From Halanaeroarchaeum sp. HSR-CO (GTDB lineage Archaea > Halobacteriota > Halobacteria > Halobacteriales > Halobacteriaceae): a stretch of DNA of 64,000 nt. The first letter of the stretch is position 1. Each line of letters starts with the position of its first letter. Below the pieces are notes generated by a model. The model had not been told where the DNA came from. It did not search any database and saw nothing but the letters and a program-made list of their open reading frames with translations. The stretch is from positions 2,170,001 to 2,234,000 of the forward strand of contig NZ_CP087724.1 of the NCBI RefSeq assembly GCF_024972755.1, given 5' to 3'. Shown here in pieces: positions 6,966 to 16,873 of this stretch. Both the position numbers and the translations under genes were made by a program.

Positions 6966-7499
6966 TCAGTAGCGAGGCTCCAGTTCCTCGATGCCGTCGC
7001 GATGGTTCGCCACCCGACCGAACACGAACAGTGCGTCGGAGAGTCGGTTGAGGTAGACCACGATAGATTCGTTGAGAGTCTCGTCTTCGGCCGCCTCGAT
7101 CACCCGTCGTTCCGCTCGTCGACAGACCGCACGGGCGTGATGGAGTGGCGCGCCCGCGTTCCCGCCACTCGGGATGATAAAGCGCTGGAGCGGTCCGACC
7201 TCGGCCTGGGCCTCGTCGATCCAGTCCTCCAGTCGTTCGACGTGTTCCTCGGTGACTACCGGCGCATCGTCCCCGGGGTCGGGATTCGAGAGGTCCGCCT
7301 GCACGATATGCAAGTGGTTCTGGACCGAGACGAGACGCTCGTCGAGGTCCTGGTACCCAGTGGGTCGAATCGTCCCCACGAGTCCGTTGAGTTCGTCCAC
7401 CGTCCCATAGGCCTCGATTCGCGGGCTCGTCTTCGGGACGCGGGACATGTCGGCCAGATCCGTCATTCCCTCGTCGCCACGGCCCGTGTAGATGGTCAT
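6966..7499 (-). CDS. pduO: Cob(I)alamin adenosyltransferase, PduO type
   Basis: 177 aa. Transfers adenosyl from ATP to cob(I)alamin to make coenzyme B12. The N-terminal ATP-binding signature is clear (MTIYTGRGDEGMTDLADMSRVPKTSPRIEAYGTVDELN), as are the later FIIPSGGNAGAPLHHARAVCRRAERRV and VVYLNRLSDALFVFGRVAN, which include the conserved Arg/Asn of the trimeric active site. Length is normal for a single-domain PduO enzyme. Start ATG at 7499; longer upstream readings contain no family sequence. Its product is needed by the class II ribonucleotide reductase at 41168-44332. It lies near an orphan DtxR-like box but reads towards it. Confidence 0.92.
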   Translation of the reverse strand: MTIYTGRGDEGMTDLADMSRVPKTSPRIEAYGTVDELNGLVGTIRPTGYQDLDERLVSVQNHLHIVQADLSNPDPGDDAPVVTEEHVERLEDWIDEAQAEVGPLQRFIIPSGGNAGAPLHHARAVCRRAERRVIEAAEDETLNESIVVYLNRLSDALFVFGRVANHRDGIEELEPRY

Positions 7500-7682
7500 A
7501 TCCCACACTGCGGTTCTCGTCGACATAGATGTTGGCAAGGTCCAAGTCCCAACAGCGTCGACCAATTTGGACGTCTGTAGAGCCCCGTATACAGCCGAAA
7601 TCGGCCAGTGCAGGTATTTTTCCACCCGAATCCGAGGAAACCAATCACGTGGACGAATTTTTCGTATCGCAGAATACGATTC

Positions 7683-7692
7683 ACTATATAAA
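7683..7692 (+). promoter_or_regulatory. TATA box for the zinc mini-protein gene
   Basis: CTATATAAAT in a short AT-rich stretch. Transcription would begin about 25 nt on (near 7710), giving a leader of some 35 nt to the ATG at 7746 and excluding the in-frame ATG at 7692. Confidence 0.55.
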
Positions 7693-7745
7693 TGACCGGC
7701 GGGGAAACCCGAATCTTCAATGTCTTCGATGAAACACTCCCTCGT

Positions 7746-7913
7746 ATGGCCAGCGACATGGAACACTACTGCCCGGACTGCGCTGCGGATCGGACCTTCA
7801 AGAAATCGGCGAGCACGATGGTCCACCTCGGCGAGAAGACGAAGTGGTACTGCACGGAGTGTGACTACCAGCTCATCAAGATCAACGGCATCGATTCGAC
7901 GGCGACGGCCTGA
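7746..7913 (+). CDS. Small CPxCG-type zinc-ribbon protein
   Basis: 55 aa (MASDMEHYCPDCAADRTFKK...). Two zinc knuckles, CPDC (residues 9-12) and CTEC (near 38-41), make one zinc ribbon; the rest is short strands. Such mini-proteins are abundant in haloarchaea and several have regulatory roles, but no specific job can be given here. ATG at 7746 was chosen over 7692 because of the promoter spacing. Stands alone between a divergent gene and a gene-free stretch. Confidence 0.8.
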   Translation: MASDMEHYCPDCAADRTFKKSASTMVHLGEKTKWYCTECDYQLIKINGIDSTATA

Positions 7914-8344
7914 TTCCCGGGCACTGCACATTCTCCGCGTGCCATCTCGAGTGACTGTGTTCAAGCACGAGATTCCCCCTTCGTTCGAACGTTGTCGACT
8001 CTAGGTGTCGATCGTTCTCAGATAGGTCCGATTCCACTCACTGACCATCGACGTCGATTCTCACACCACCCTATCGCTGAGCAGATTCCCACATCCGAAT
8101 TCGACGAAGTGACGACTCCTTGCGGTCCGACTCCTGAATCCGGTCCCGGCAGTATCGAGAGGTATTCCAGAGGAGAAGCAGTGCTCAACCACGCGCAAAT
8201 AAATCACATGCCGCGATAGCAAACCCGAAATCAGAAAGTGAGCAGAGCACGGCAAACGGACGTCCGCAGCCGAGAGATGACGAAAAATAGGGCATTGGCA
8301 GTTGCCCGACAGTTGACGAGGAACCGGCGAAAGTAAATGTTCGA
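7914..8344. other. Gene-free stretch
   Basis: 431 bp between two convergent genes. Short open frames exist on both strands but none shows a recognisable protein pattern or promoter. Some AT-rich words (AAATAAATCACA near 8198, GAAAAATAGGG near 8282) are present. No hairpin repeat of the kind seen at the tRNA genes was found. Confidence 0.5.
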
Positions 8345-9034
8345 TTACACGTCGGCTGGCGTCGCGCGAGCTGCCGTCGATTTGAAGGCCGCGACGACTG
8401 GGGCCCCGACCTCGAGGCCGAGACGGTCGACGCTCTCGGTCGTGACGACGGCATCGATCTCGACCCCCGAACCGACGTCCACGGTGACAGTCGCAGTGGT
8501 CTCTCGACGGTCGATCGAACTGATCGTTCCCGTGAGCTGGTTTCGAAGGCTGGTTCGGGTCTCGGAAGGGGAATCCGAATCCACCAGCACGACGGCGTCG
8601 GCCCGGATGGCGATTTCGACTCGCTCGGCCCTCGCAGGTGCGCGGACGGTGAGAGTGCCTGCATCGGTATCGACGATGGCCAGTTCGCCGTGGCGTTCGA
8701 CGACCGTTCCGGAGATGACCGATTCCGCGACAGCAGTCACGCCGCCGAGTTCCGATCGCAATCGCTCGAATCGACGAATGAGGGTTCGAGCCTCCTCCGT
8801 CAACGCGGTCCCGCCCCCGCCCCGGCCGCCACGACTTCGGCTCGTCAGGTCGCCGAACACCGCTTCGAGTTCCACGACTCGCCGTTGCAGATGGGGGTAG
8901 GACCGCCCAAGTTCCTCAGCGGCCTGGGACATCGATCCAGTACGATCGATGGCACGGAGCATACGAACGTCTCGTTCGGTGACCGTCGTCTCGCCATCTG
9001 ACAGCAATGGTTCGAAACTATCCTCGACAGTCAT
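8345..9034 (-). CDS. ModE-like molybdate/tungstate regulator with TOBE domain
   Basis: 229 aa. N-terminal ModE-type winged helix: TVTERDVRMLRAIDRTGSMSQAAEELGRSYPHLQRRVVELE, then SRGGRGGGGTALTEEARTLI, the Gly-rich wing typical of ModE. From about residue 105 the protein has two TOBE-like beta halves (ISGTVVERHGELAIVDTD..., TGTISSIDRRETTATVTVDVG...), where ModE and Mop proteins bind oxyanion. It is the last gene of tupABC, 47 nt after tupC and on the same strand, so it probably senses molybdate or tungstate and controls this operon or Mo enzymes. Confidence 0.85.
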   Translation of the reverse strand: MTVEDSFEPLLSDGETTVTERDVRMLRAIDRTGSMSQAAEELGRSYPHLQRRVVELEAVFGDLTSRSRGGRGGGGTALTEEARTLIRRFERLRSELGGVTAVAESVISGTVVERHGELAIVDTDAGTLTVRAPARAERVEIAIRADAVVLVDSDSPSETRTSLRNQLTGTISSIDRRETTATVTVDVGSGVEIDAVVTTESVDRLGLEVGAPVVAAFKSTAARATPADV

Positions 9035-9081
9035 TGATGGGGTCCGACGGACCGCCCCGGATCGGGAGCGCTCATGTCGGT

Positions 9082-9846
9082 TTAGTATATCAACTCACCA
9101 TCGATAAACTTCCGGGTTCGATCGGAGTCGGGATTCTCGAACACTCGATCTGTCGGTCCGACTTCGCTGAAGTCACCATCGAGCAGTACCGCGACCCGGT
9201 CGGCAACCCGTTCCGCCTGGTGCATGTCGTGGGTCGCGACGACGACGCCCATACCGCGGTCACTCGCCTCCGTCATCGCCTCCTCGATGATTGCGGTGTT
9301 CCGCGGGTCCAGATCGGACGTCGGTTCGTCGAGTAGGAGGACGTCGGGGTCGTACGCCATCGCACGCGCAAACGATACCCGCTGGGCCTCGCCACCGGAG
9401 AGTGACGAAGCGTGCTGGTCGACCCTGTCCCCCAGGCCGACGATGTCCAGTGCGTCTACCACCGCTTCGGGCGGTTCGAAGTCTCCGCCGATCGATCGCA
9501 ATTCGTCCCGTAAGCGATCAGACCATGGCCGTCGTACCCGAAGGCCGTACTCCACGTTTCTGGCGACGCTGGCGTCGAACAGACTCGCATCCTGGAAGAC
9601 CATCCCGATTTGCCGTCGTAGTTCGAGTCGAGCCGACTCATCCGTCTGCCAGACGTCAACATCGTCGAATAGGACCGTTCCGTCGTCGGGTCGAGTCGTG
9701 AGCGAAAGGAGGTTCAGTACAGTGGTCTTCCCAACACCCGACGGACCGATGACGGCGACGATTTCCCCGGGGGTAATATCGAGTGAGAGATCTTCGAGTA
9801 CGGTCTCGGCACCGTACGATTGGAAGACGTTTCTCGCTCCGATCAT
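9082..9846 (-). CDS. tupC: ABC transporter ATP-binding protein, tungstate type
   Basis: 254 aa cytoplasmic ATPase. Walker [10 protein letters not shown] (residues 34-42), Q-loop VFQDASLF, signature LSGGEAQR, Walker [13 protein letters not shown] and the H-loop [14 protein letters not shown] are all intact. It energises uptake through the permease encoded just upstream (4-bp overlap, 9843-9846). The C-terminal extension is short and carries no TOBE domain, which is instead found in the neighbouring regulator. Confidence 0.88.
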   Translation of the reverse strand: MIGARNVFQSYGAETVLEDLSLDITPGEIVAVIGPSGVGKTTVLNLLSLTTRPDDGTVLFDDVDVWQTDESARLELRRQIGMVFQDASLFDASVARNVEYGLRVRRPWSDRLRDELRSIGGDFEPPEAVVDALDIVGLGDRVDQHASSLSGGEAQRVSFARAMAYDPDVLLLDEPTSDLDPRNTAIIEEAMTEASDRGMGVVVATHDMHQAERVADRVAVLLDGDFSEVGPTDRVFENPDSDRTRKFIDGELIY

Positions 9847-10562
9847 CGCTGGCTCACCCCGTCATCCCCGAGGCGCAAGACGAGAGCGTTGACGACGAGG
9901 ACGAGCACCACCAGCACTGCGCCGAGCACCATCGCCGTCTCGTAACGGCCCTGGCGGGCTTCGAGCTGGATAGCGGTCGTGAGTGTCCGAGTCTTGGAGA
10001 TGCCCTCCGCACTCGTGATATTCCCACCGACGATGAGTACGGACCCGACCTCACTGATGGCCCGTCCGAACCCCGCAAGGATCGCCGTCGCGATCCCGTA
10101 TCGGGCTTCCTTCAGGACGACGAGTGCGACGTCCACGCGCGTCCCGCCGAGGGCTCGAGCGGCTTCGGAAACGCTCTCGTCTACCCCACCGATCGCCGCC
10201 ATGCTGATCGCCGTAATCGGCGGCGTCGCGAGCACGAACTGTGACATGATCATCGCCTCCTTCGTGAACACCAGCCCCAGCGAACCTAGCGGCCCCTGGT
10301 TCGAGACGGCGAACAGGACGACCAGGCCGACCACGACGCTGGGAAAGCCCATCCCCGTGTTGATGACCGATTGCACGAACCGCTTGCCCGGAAACTCGGT
10401 GAATCCGAGGACGACCGCGACGGGGATACTGAACAGCGTGCTCAGGGATACCGCGACGAGACTCACGTACAGCGAGACGTAGACGATGCTGGGGACGTAG
10501 CCCTCCCTAAAAGAGAACTCGAAGACGGTCGGGAGTAGCTGTGCGACTGATTCGAGGGCCAC
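9843..10562 (-). CDS. tupB: ABC transporter permease, tungstate type
   Basis: 239 aa with five or six membrane helices. The EAA loop that docks to the ATPase is seen as [41 protein letters not shown], close to the TupB version. Also typical are the N-terminal [13 protein letters not shown] and [12 protein letters not shown] helices. Sits two bases after tupA and overlaps tupC, so the three are one transcript. Confidence 0.88.
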   Translation of the reverse strand: MALESVAQLLPTVFEFSFREGYVPSIVYVSLYVSLVAVSLSTLFSIPVAVVLGFTEFPGKRFVQSVINTGMGFPSVVVGLVVLFAVSNQGPLGSLGLVFTKEAMIMSQFVLATPPITAISMAAIGGVDESVSEAARALGGTRVDVALVVLKEARYGIATAILAGFGRAISEVGSVLIVGGNITSAEGISKTRTLTTAIQLEARQGRYETAMVLGAVLVVLVLVVNALVLRLGDDGVSQR

Positions 10563-10564
10563 GC

Positions 10565-11488
10565 TTACCCGTCGGTGGAGTCGCTACTCCAGCCTTGCGG
10601 AACGTACTGCTGGAAGTTGGGGTCCTCGGAAACGGCCTCGGGGTAGAACAGCTGTTCGCCGTTCATCGTGTAGTTCGAGATGGCGTCCTGCGCACCGGGA
10701 CTGGTGATCCACCCGATGTAGGCCATCGCGAGGTCGTAATTGGCATTGTCGTGAACGCCTGGGTTGACCGCCAGGATCCCGTAGGGATTCGCGAGGATCT
10801 CCGGTCCATCCTCGATAGGGCCCTGAACGAGAATGACGAGATCGACCTCCGAGCGTTGGGAGATGAACGTTCCCCGATCCGAGAGCGTGTATGCTCCCTG
10901 TTGATTGGCGATGTTCAACGCTTCACCCATCCCGGTACCAGTCTCCTGGTACCAGTCTCCACCAGGGTCTGTGCCCGCTGCCTCCCAGAGATTGAGCTCC
11001 TTGGTATGGGTTCCGGAGTTGTCTCCCCGGGAGACGAAGGTGGCCCCGGCGTCCGCGATCGCGGTGAGGGCGTCTGTCGCCGAACTCATACCCTGGATGC
11101 CCGCAGGGTCGTCCTCGGGCCCGACGATGACGAAGTCGTTGAACATCAGATCGCGGCGGTTGATCCCGTACCCGTTGCGCATGAATTCGTCTTCGAGACC
11201 CCGTGCGTGGACCATCACCACGTCGGAGTCACCGTTGCGAGCGGACTCCAGGGCGGCACCGGTCCCCTGTGCAATTGCGTCGACCGTCACCCCGTACATC
11301 TCCTCGAAGTCGGAGTGTATCTCGTCCAGCAGTCCCGTGTCGTAGGTACTGGTCGTCGTGGTCAGCGTCAACGTTTCACCGGCCACCGCAGGCTGTTCGC
11401 TGTTCGAACCCGTCCCGACACAGCCAGCCGTACTCGCAAGTGCTCCTGCGCCCAGTACCTTGATAAACTGCCGTCGTTGTATCGGCAT
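10565..11488 (-). CDS. tupA: Oxyanion (tungstate-type) ABC transporter substrate-binding lipoprotein
   Basis: 307 aa. N-terminus [25 protein letters not shown] is a TAT signal (RRQFIK) with a lipobox ending at Cys, so the protein is a membrane-anchored lipoprotein outside the cell. The mature part follows the TupA pattern: [17 protein letters not shown] (oxyanion-contact TTTS), [34 protein letters not shown] and [22 protein letters not shown] and RGDNSGTH are the regions expected to hold the anion. Tungstate is the best guess; molybdate is possible. An upstream in-frame extension to 11689 lacks signal features and was not used. Confidence 0.88.
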   Translation of the reverse strand: MPIQRRQFIKVLGAGALASTAGCVGTGSNSEQPAVAGETLTLTTTTSTYDTGLLDEIHSDFEEMYGVTVDAIAQGTGAALESARNGDSDVVMVHARGLEDEFMRNGYGINRRDLMFNDFVIVGPEDDPAGIQGMSSATDALTAIADAGATFVSRGDNSGTHTKELNLWEAAGTDPGGDWYQETGTGMGEALNIANQQGAYTLSDRGTFISQRSEVDLVILVQGPIEDGPEILANPYGILAVNPGVHDNANYDLAMAYIGWITSPGAQDAISNYTMNGEQLFYPEAVSEDPNFQQYVPQGWSSDSTDG

Positions 11489-11769
11489 AGATATGTCGTT
11501 GAACCTGTTTCCCAAATACGTTTCGATGGGGAGATAACCATATGAAGTCACGTTGGGAAGTGACGCTACAGACATATTTTCAGGTGAATTGCCGGTATGA
11601 GAGATACTGCGGGTATTTCTGTCGTAATCCGAAATCGGAGATGTGAACAAATTCTGTTTCGTCGAGGGGCGACGTTGCGCCGATCGCACTGGGGGACGTT
11701 TCTTAGTAGTACAAGGATACTGGCTGTTGGTAGGTAAGTATAAACCGAAGACTCCCGTAGGTGAAACGT

Positions 11770-12141
11770 ATGACGACGGACGAAAAACTCGGCGTCCACT
11801 GCGCCGGCGAGGAGTGGTGTCCGATCCAGGCGACGGCGAAACTGCTGTGCAAGAAGTGGCATCCCGTCATCATCCACCGCCTCCTGGACGAGGGACCGAT
11901 GGGGTTCAACGAACTGAAAGAGGCCGTCGACGGCATCTCGAGTAAGGTCCTCTCGGACAACCTGGACGACCTCGAGGAGTACACCCTCGTAAACCGCGAA
12001 GTGGTGAGCGAGAAACCCTTCCGGGTGGCCTATTCGCTGACACCCCGTGGCGAGTCGACCCAGGGCATCATCGACGAGATGCAGACCTGGGGGACGGAGA
12101 ACCTCACCGAACCCATCGGGACCGCACAGGTCGCCGACTGA
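11770..12141 (+). CDS. HxlR-family winged-helix regulator
   Basis: 123 aa ([78 protein letters not shown]...YSLTPRGES). The order of helices, the [16 protein letters not shown] recognition region and the YSLTPRG wing are diagnostic for HxlR. Three N-terminal Cys (residues 11, 17 and near 27) could allow thiol or redox sensing, as in some HxlR proteins. Divergent from tupABC across about 280 bp. An in-frame GTG lies 9 nt upstream. Confidence 0.85.
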   Translation: MTTDEKLGVHCAGEEWCPIQATAKLLCKKWHPVIIHRLLDEGPMGFNELKEAVDGISSKVLSDNLDDLEEYTLVNREVVSEKPFRVAYSLTPRGESTQGIIDEMQTWGTENLTEPIGTAQVAD

Positions 12142-12218
12142 CTCGGCCGGCACGGGGAGCCGACCGACACGGCCGAAAGACGCCGACCCTGTCGGGAAGA
12201 AAATCCCTAAATACGTGC

Positions 12219-12536
12219 GTGGGTTGGTCAGAGACATGGCAGACGCCGGTGACCGTTTTTGCCGATCCCGAAGCCGAATCGCGCACCGATAGTCTCGCGG
12301 AGCTGCCGCCGAGTGCAAAATTGGTCTTCAAGGTTCTCGAGTACGAGGCGCCACTCACACAGTCACAACTCAGAGAGCGGACGAGACTGACCAAACGTAC
12401 CACGCGGCACGCACTCTCGATTCTCACGGCGGCGGGGGTCGTCATCGAGGAGGTGTACCTTCCCGATGCGAGGATGCGACAGTACCGCCCTGTCGAAGGG
12501 GTCGAACGGGTCGAGGACGAGGTGTCCGTCGGTTAG
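12219..12536 (+). CDS. Small MarR-like helix-turn-helix protein
   Basis: 105 aa from GTG (GWSETWQTPVTVFADPEAES). The core is a winged helix: LPPSAKLVFKVLEYEAPLTQSQLRERTRLTKRTTRHALSILTAAGVVIEEVYLPDARMRQY. Near-identical short proteins occur widely in haloarchaea. An alternative GTG lies ten codons later. Its end overlaps the end of gcvPB by 4 bp, convergent. Target unknown. Confidence 0.7.
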   Translation: MGWSETWQTPVTVFADPEAESRTDSLAELPPSAKLVFKVLEYEAPLTQSQLRERTRLTKRTTRHALSILTAAGVVIEEVYLPDARMRQYRPVEGVERVEDEVSVG

Positions 12537-13957
12537 TCGTCGAGCGCCTGCCAGGAGAGTCGGGGATTGCGGGCCGCCGACGTCTGGTCGATGCGCCGAG
12601 CAGTCGTTCGGTTCGGTGCCGCCTCGAGGGTCGCATCGTCGTCCCCAGCCGCTGCGTCGAAGGCGTCGGCTAGTTGATCGAGCGTGCGCTTGCTCTCGCT
12701 CTCCGTCGGTTCGGTCATGAGGGCCTCCTCGACGATCTCGGGCCACTTCGTCGTCGGCGGATGGACCCCGTAATCGAGCATCCGTTTCGCGAGGTCGGCG
12801 GCATCCCTCTCACCGGCGCTCGCGACGAACTCGTGGTGGAAGGGCTCGTACGGCACTTCGAGGTCGATCTGGGAAGCGAGGTAGTTGGCGTTCAACACGG
12901 CCTTCGCGCTCGTATCGAGGAGCCCCTCCTCGCCGAGTCGGGCGATATACGCGTATGCCTTGACGAGCACGAGCCAGTTGCCTGCGAAGCCGTGGACCTT
13001 GCCGATGGACTGCTCGGGCGTGTACAGTTCGAACCCCCCGTTGGACTCGCGGACGTGGGGGTCCGGCAGGAACTCGGCGAGGTCGTCGACGACCCCGACG
13101 GGTCCCGCACCAGGGCCACCGCCCCCGTGTGGGGTCGCGAACGTCTTGTGGACGTTGTAGTGCATGATGTCGAAGCCCATGTCACCCGGTCGGACGCGTC
13201 CGAGGAGTGCGTTGAGGTTCGCGCCGTCGTAGTACAACAGCGCGCCGGCGTCGTGGACGATGTCCGCGATGGCCTCGATGTCTCGCTCGAAGAGCCCCAG
13301 CGTGTTCGGGTTCGTGAGCATGAAGGCGGCCGTCTCGTCGCCGACGGCGGCCGCCAGCGCGTCCAGGTCGACCCGCCCGTCCTCGCTCGGTATCTCGACG
13401 ACGTCGTACCCGGCCATCGCCGCGCTAGCGGGGTTCGTACCGTGAGCGGAGTCCGGGACGACCACTTCCGTTCGACCGTCGTCCCCGTTCGCCTCGTGGT
13501 AGGCGGCGGCGATGCGGATGCCGGTGAACTCGCCGGCAGCCCCGGCAGGCGGCTGGAGCGTCACCGCGTCGACGCCACCGATCCGGGCGAGGTAGTCCTG
13601 CAGGCGATACATGAGTGCCAGCGTCCCCTGGGTGCTCTCCGGCGACCGGTCCGGGTGAACGAGGGCACCATCGACTGCGGCCACGTCCTCCGTGACCGGC
13701 GGGTTGTACTTCATCGTACAGGAGCCCAGTGGGTAGGGGCCACTCTCGACGCCGTAGTTCTGCTGTGAGAGTCGGACGTAGTGTCTGGAGAGTTCGGGTT
13801 CGGAGACGTCCGGGAGGGACAGCGAGTCACGGGTGAGGTCGTCTGGAAGTGCCGAGTCGTCGATCTCGACGGTCTTCTCGCCCTTTTCCGAGAGCAGCGA
13901 TTCGTAGACCTCGCCTCCAGCCTCGCTCCATCGTGCCTGATCGTAGTGATGTGTCAT
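12533..13957 (-). CDS. gcvPB: Glycine dehydrogenase (decarboxylating) subunit 2
   Basis: 474 aa. Half of the split, PLP-dependent P-protein of the glycine cleavage system, which decarboxylates glycine and loads the aminomethyl group on the lipoyl arm of GcvH. The PLP lysine is in [29 protein letters not shown] near the N-terminus and [17 protein letters not shown] are standard. Starts at ATG 13957, overlapping gcvPA by 4 bp. Last gene of gcvT-H-PA-PB. Confidence 0.95.
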   Translation of the reverse strand: MTHHYDQARWSEAGGEVYESLLSEKGEKTVEIDDSALPDDLTRDSLSLPDVSEPELSRHYVRLSQQNYGVESGPYPLGSCTMKYNPPVTEDVAAVDGALVHPDRSPESTQGTLALMYRLQDYLARIGGVDAVTLQPPAGAAGEFTGIRIAAAYHEANGDDGRTEVVVPDSAHGTNPASAAMAGYDVVEIPSEDGRVDLDALAAAVGDETAAFMLTNPNTLGLFERDIEAIADIVHDAGALLYYDGANLNALLGRVRPGDMGFDIMHYNVHKTFATPHGGGGPGAGPVGVVDDLAEFLPDPHVRESNGGFELYTPEQSIGKVHGFAGNWLVLVKAYAYIARLGEEGLLDTSAKAVLNANYLASQIDLEVPYEPFHHEFVASAGERDAADLAKRMLDYGVHPPTTKWPEIVEEALMTEPTESESKRTLDQLADAFDAAAGDDDATLEAAPNRTTARRIDQTSAARNPRLSWQALDD

Positions 13958-15279
13958 CGGGCCACCTCCTGGAACGCGGTGACGAGGTCGTCGACCGACC
14001 CCGCGTTCGTCTCGGTCACGCACACCTGTACCTCGTGTTCGCCGATCTCGTGAACGGCGAATCCCTTTGCGTCGAGGTCCTCGACGATGGCGTGTGCCGG
14101 CTGGTCAGTGTGGGCGACGAATTCGCGGAAGTGATACCGGTCGTCGACCGGTGCGCGAACCCCAGTGATGCCGTTTAACGCCCCGGCCACCTCGTCGGCG
14201 AGGGTGACCATGCGTTCGGCTTTCTCGAGCAGCCCGTCCGGGCCGAGATAGGCGACGTGCATCGCGGTCCGAAGGGCCACCCAGGCCTGGTTCGTACAGA
14301 TGTTACTGGTGGCTCGTTCGCGTCGGATGTGCTGTTCGCGTGTCTGGAGTGTGAGCGTGTACGCCCGCTTGCCGGCGGCGTCCTCGCTCGCTCCGACGAG
14401 GCGCCCCGGCACCTGTCGGAGGAAGTCCTCGCGGGTCGCGAACAGGCCCAGGCCCATCCCGTAGCTCGTCGGCATCCCGAGCACCGACGCGTCCCCGACC
14501 ACGACGTCGGCACCGACGTCGGCCGGTCGTTCGAGCAAGGAGAGGGCCACAGGGTCGCTCCCGACGACGAAGAGCGCGTCGTTGTCGTGGGCGATGTCGC
14601 CGATAGCGTCGAGATCGGGTTCGATCGTTCCCCGCGTCGTCGGATTCTCGGCGTAGACGACGAGCGTGTCGTCGTCGGCAGCGGCTTCGAGTGCGGACAG
14701 GTCGACGGTTCCCTGCTCGGTCGTGACGCGCTGGACGTCGAGGTCGGCGCCGGCGCCGTAGTTCTCGAGGACGCTCACGCGTTCCTCGCGGACGTACCCG
14801 GGAACGAGGACGGTCGAACCCGACGTCTCTCGCACGCGTGCGGCGAGCAGCGCTGCCTCACCGAGTGCCGTCGCGGCGTCGTACATCGACGCGTTCGCGA
14901 TGGGGAGGCCGGTCAATTCCACCAGCATCGACTGGTACTCAAACAGTGCCTGCAGGAATCCCTGGGCGACCTCGGGTTGATACTGTGTGTACGAGGTCAG
15001 GAACTCCGACCGCCCGGAGATGCGGTCGACGACGCTCGGGACGTAGTGGTCGTAGTGGCCGCGGCCCAGGAACTCGGTCAGGTCGTCGTTCCGGGAGAGA
15101 AGACCCGCGACCTCGGTCTTCGTCTCGGCTTCGGTCCGTGATTCGATCCCCAGGTCGCCGTCGAAACGAACGGCTTCGGGAACGTCGAACAGGTCCTCGA
15201 CGTCCTCGACACCGACCGCGTCGAGCATCGCCGTGGTCTCCTCGGCCGTGTGGGGGACGTATGGGCTTCCGCCAGTCAT
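13954..15279 (-). CDS. gcvPA: Glycine dehydrogenase (decarboxylating) subunit 1
   Basis: 441 aa partner of gcvPB, together forming the P-protein. N-terminus [24 protein letters not shown] and the segment [16 protein letters not shown] are typical. Like other subunit-1 halves it carries the PLP fold without the lysine. Overlaps gcvH by 4 bp upstream and gcvPB by 4 bp downstream. Confidence 0.95.
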   Translation of the reverse strand: MTGGSPYVPHTAEETTAMLDAVGVEDVEDLFDVPEAVRFDGDLGIESRTEAETKTEVAGLLSRNDDLTEFLGRGHYDHYVPSVVDRISGRSEFLTSYTQYQPEVAQGFLQALFEYQSMLVELTGLPIANASMYDAATALGEAALLAARVRETSGSTVLVPGYVREERVSVLENYGAGADLDVQRVTTEQGTVDLSALEAAADDDTLVVYAENPTTRGTIEPDLDAIGDIAHDNDALFVVGSDPVALSLLERPADVGADVVVGDASVLGMPTSYGMGLGLFATREDFLRQVPGRLVGASEDAAGKRAYTLTLQTREQHIRRERATSNICTNQAWVALRTAMHVAYLGPDGLLEKAERMVTLADEVAGALNGITGVRAPVDDRYHFREFVAHTDQPAHAIVEDLDAKGFAVHEIGEHEVQVCVTETNAGSVDDLVTAFQEVAR

Positions 15280-15653
15280 TCGATCTGGGACGCGTACTCC
15301 GATCCGGAGAGGAGGTCGTCGAGTTCTCCCTCGTCCGCCAGTTCCACCTCGAGAAGCCAGCCATCGCCGTAGGGGTCGTCGTTGACGAGTTCGGGTTCGT
15401 CGAAGACGCGCTCGTTTACGGCCGTGACCTCGCCGGAGACCGGTGCGTACACGTCCGAGACGGCCTTGATGCTCTCGACGACGCCGAAGTCCTCGCCGGC
15501 CTCGATGGCCTCGCCCACGTCGGGGACCTCGACGAAGACGATGTCGCCCAGTTCGTCCTGGGCGAAATCGCTAATGCCGATTCGGCCGGTTTCGGGGTCG
15601 ATCCACTCGTGCGATTCTCGGTAGTTCAGGGTGTCAGGTACGTCGAAGCTCAT
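15276..15653 (-). CDS. gcvH: Glycine cleavage system H protein
   Basis: 125 aa lipoyl carrier that shuttles the aminomethyl group between P, T and L proteins. The lipoylation site is in [19 protein letters not shown], with Lys in [41 protein letters not shown] is the usual N-terminal half. Its stop shares 4 bp with the gcvPA start, and its own ATG abuts the gcvT stop by one base. The L-protein is not in the window. Confidence 0.96.
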   Translation of the reverse strand: MSFDVPDTLNYRESHEWIDPETGRIGISDFAQDELGDIVFVEVPDVGEAIEAGEDFGVVESIKAVSDVYAPVSGEVTAVNERVFDEPELVNDDPYGDGWLLEVELADEGELDDLLSGSEYASQIE

Positions 15654-16771
15654 TAGTATCCCTCCAGGAACGGGGGTGTCGTGATCGTCGCCTGTTTTGT
15701 GTCACCGCGGACGACGACGCGGATCCGTTCGCCGTCCTCGGCGTACGCCGTCTCGACGTAGCCGAGGCCGATCGGTTCGCCCAGGGTCGGGCTCATCGTC
15801 CCACTCGTCACCACGCCGATGGACTCGCCGTCTTCGTTTGCCAGTTCGTAGCCGTGCCGGGGGACCCCGCGTTCGTTCAGCGTGAAGCCGACGAATTTCT
15901 CGTCGACGCCCTCCTCGGCCTGCTGCTCGAGGGCATCCCGCCCGACGAACTCGGTGTCGAGTTTGACCGTGAAGCCCACCCTGGCCTCGTAGGGCGTCCG
16001 GGGTTGGTCGGTCGGATCGAAGTCCTGTCCGGACAGGAGAAACCCCATCTCCATTCGGAGCGTGTCGCGGGCACCCAGCCCGCAGGCCTGGCAGTCGAAG
16101 GCGTCCCAGACGGCCTCGGCGTCGTCGGCCGGGAAGATCAGTTCGAATCCGCCCTCGCCGGTGTATCCGGTTCGCGCGATCCAGGTCGAGGCTCCGGCGA
16201 TGGTTCCATAGGTAGCCTCGAACCGCCCGAGGTCGAGGACGTCGGCATCGGTCGCCTCGGCGACCATCGCGGTGGCGTCTGGCCCTTGCACGGCGACCAT
16301 CCCGTAGTCGTCGGTCACGTTGACCACGTCGGCAGTGAGCCCCCACTGTTCGGCGTGGCTCGTCCACCGTTCGTGCATCTGTGCGTCGTGGCCCGCATTC
16401 GGGACGAACAGGAAGGTCGCGTCACTGCCGGGGGCGTCGGCCGACGGTGCCGTCTCCGGCATCCTGTAGACGACCGTATCGTCGAGGATGACCCCCCGTT
16501 CGTCCGTGATCATCGAGTACTGGGCGTCGCCCGGACCCAGTGCCGTCACGTCGTTGGTCGTGAGCCGTTGTGTCAGACGCTCGGCGTCGGGGCCGGAGAC
16601 CGTTATCTCCCCCATGTGGGAGACGTCGAAGATGCCCGCGGCGGTCCGCACCGCCTCGTGTTCGGCCCGGATGGAGTCGAACTCCACCGGCATCTCCCAG
16701 CCTCCGAAGTCGGTAAACGACGCGTCGAGCGCCTCGTGTCGGTCGTGCAACGGCGGCGTCCGCAGGGCCAT
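15653..16771 (-). CDS. gcvT: Glycine cleavage system T protein (aminomethyltransferase)
   Basis: 372 aa. Moves the C1 unit from GcvH to tetrahydrofolate, releasing ammonia. Seen: [35 protein letters not shown] at the N-terminus with the folate-site Asp region, [30 protein letters not shown], and the C-terminal barrel ending [17 protein letters not shown]. First gene of the gcv operon; a palindrome at 16823-16840 lies 52-69 bp upstream of its ATG. Confidence 0.95.
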   Translation of the reverse strand: MALRTPPLHDRHEALDASFTDFGGWEMPVEFDSIRAEHEAVRTAAGIFDVSHMGEITVSGPDAERLTQRLTTNDVTALGPGDAQYSMITDERGVILDDTVVYRMPETAPSADAPGSDATFLFVPNAGHDAQMHERWTSHAEQWGLTADVVNVTDDYGMVAVQGPDATAMVAEATDADVLDLGRFEATYGTIAGASTWIARTGYTGEGGFELIFPADDAEAVWDAFDCQACGLGARDTLRMEMGFLLSGQDFDPTDQPRTPYEARVGFTVKLDTEFVGRDALEQQAEEGVDEKFVGFTLNERGVPRHGYELANEDGESIGVVTSGTMSPTLGEPIGLGYVETAYAEDGERIRVVVRGDTKQATITTPPFLEGY

Positions 16772-16822
16772 ACCAGAACCGTCGAACGCGCGGAAGAAAT
16801 GCTTTCGTATCCCGGTCAGGCC

Positions 16823-16840
16823 GGTGTGTGGTCACACACC
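16823..16840 (-). promoter_or_regulatory. 18-bp palindrome upstream of gcvT
   Basis: GGTGTGTGGTCACACACC: 8-bp arms around GT, flanked on both sides by AGGCC. It lies between the end of the sugar dehydrogenase gene and gcvT, both on the minus strand. No T-run follows it, so an operator for the gcv operon is more likely than a terminator. Confidence 0.45.
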
Positions 16841-16873
16841 AGGCCGTCGGCATGGTCACCCACGGCAACTCGT

